60,000 nucleotides of DNA from Nematostella vectensis (lineage: Eukaryota > Cnidaria > Anthozoa > Actiniaria > Edwardsiidae), in the NCBI RefSeq assembly GCF_932526225.1, contig NC_064047.1:2295501-2355500 (forward strand). The letters are read 5' to 3'. Below, in pieces: positions 59,538 to 60,000 of this stretch (positions are counted from its first letter, which is position 1; every line of letters starts with the position of its first letter). The translations under genes were made by a program, and so were the position numbers. The notes beneath the pieces were generated by a model. The model made no database searches. It saw only the letters and a list, made by a program, of their open reading frames with translations, and was not told the DNA's origin.

Positions 59538-59657
59538 CATCCTCGGGGACCCAGGGCGTTGTGGAGATCGGGCACACAGGGAGAAAGAAAGAGCTCTTTC
59601 TTTCTCGCACGCTCCCTGTGTGCCAGATCTCTGCGACGCCCTGGGTCCCAGAGGATG
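59538..59657. repeat. Near-perfect 120-bp palindrome (hairpin)
   Basis: Arms CATCCTCGGGGACCCAGGGC... and ...GCCCTGGGTCCCAGAGGATG pair with few mismatches down to a central 24-bp perfect palindrome (AGAAAGAAAGAGCTCTTTCT core). It may be a fold-back MITE or a transcribed hairpin. No coding capacity. Confidence 0.85.
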
Positions 59658-60000
59658 ACAAGACCACTAGCTCAACAGAATTGATATGAGCTGAATGGGC
59701 AAGCTTTTGGGGGAGGAGACATACGGTCCCAGCTATGGACATCTGATAGGGTCAGATAGGACACATGCAGTGAAGGAAATAAAGAGAGAGAGAGAGTGAG
59801 ATCTCTATTAATTCATTAATTCAGTTCTTTAGACTTGTGATATTTTGAAATACCAGTTTTTGTTGACTTGCTACCATAAAAAGGTGTGAATTCTGCACCT
59901 TTGATATCCCAGACATTTCCAAGTCTGCAACAGTTTTAAAACTGAGGCTATATCAACATCAATCAATACCAACTACTGATTCCAGTCAATGTGATTAGCT
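59658..60000. other. Terminal stretch, AG microsatellite only
   Basis: A short (AG)n run near 59783-59797 is present; nothing else was recognised. Confidence 0.5.

Overview
The window looks like metazoan nuclear DNA, most likely from an anthozoan cnidarian of the Nematostella (sea anemone) type. That assignment is an inference from the AT-rich intergenic DNA, many 10-25 bp poly-G/poly-C tracts, an intact PHD-endonuclease-RT LINE, and intron-containing and intronless animal gene families. No bacterial operons, CRISPR arrays or rRNA genes were seen.

Layout. 1-2.8 kb: microsatellites, poly-G tracts and a short TIR element. 2.9-3.8 kb: a 30-bp minisatellite open on both strands. 4.56-7.45 kb: a 36-bp minisatellite of about 80 copies whose minus strand carries a G-quadruplex motif in each consensus unit. 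7.5-9.46 kb (minus): three phase-1 exons of a Lys/Ser-rich, Cys-rich, then Pro/His-rich protein; its transcript would run into the G-rich strand of the array. 11.9-12.2 kb: a CACGTG-ended MITE. 13.6-14.9 kb (plus): an orphan 406-aa single-exon ORF. 18-21 kb: a tandemly duplicated hairpin unit and an inverted repeat with arms of about 156 bp. 23.3-24.4 kb (plus): an intronless class A GPCR. 27.9-31.4 kb (minus): an apparently intact CR1/L2-like LINE. 32.1-32.7 kb (plus): an orphan 193-aa ORF. 33.7-34.2 kb: a 39-bp minisatellite.

The main gene is a PRDM13-like transcriptional regulator on the minus strand, spread over 39.9-53.2 kb. Four exons join in frame: three small exons encode the PR domain and a large last exon encodes four zinc fingers (1+3 arrangement). 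Intron 3 is about 10.4 kb. The three PR exons are too short to stand out as ORFs and were found by translating across splice sites. The distal end holds a tRNA-derived SINE (58.9-59.3 kb) and a near-perfect 120-bp hairpin (59.54-59.66 kb).

The genes do not form a pathway: this is a gene-poor animal locus with a developmental regulator, one receptor, one structural-looking secreted candidate, orphan ORFs and much repeat DNA. No convincing multi-gene novel system was found. The most unusual pieces are the G4-dense array beside the Cys/Pro-rich gene and the long inverted repeats.
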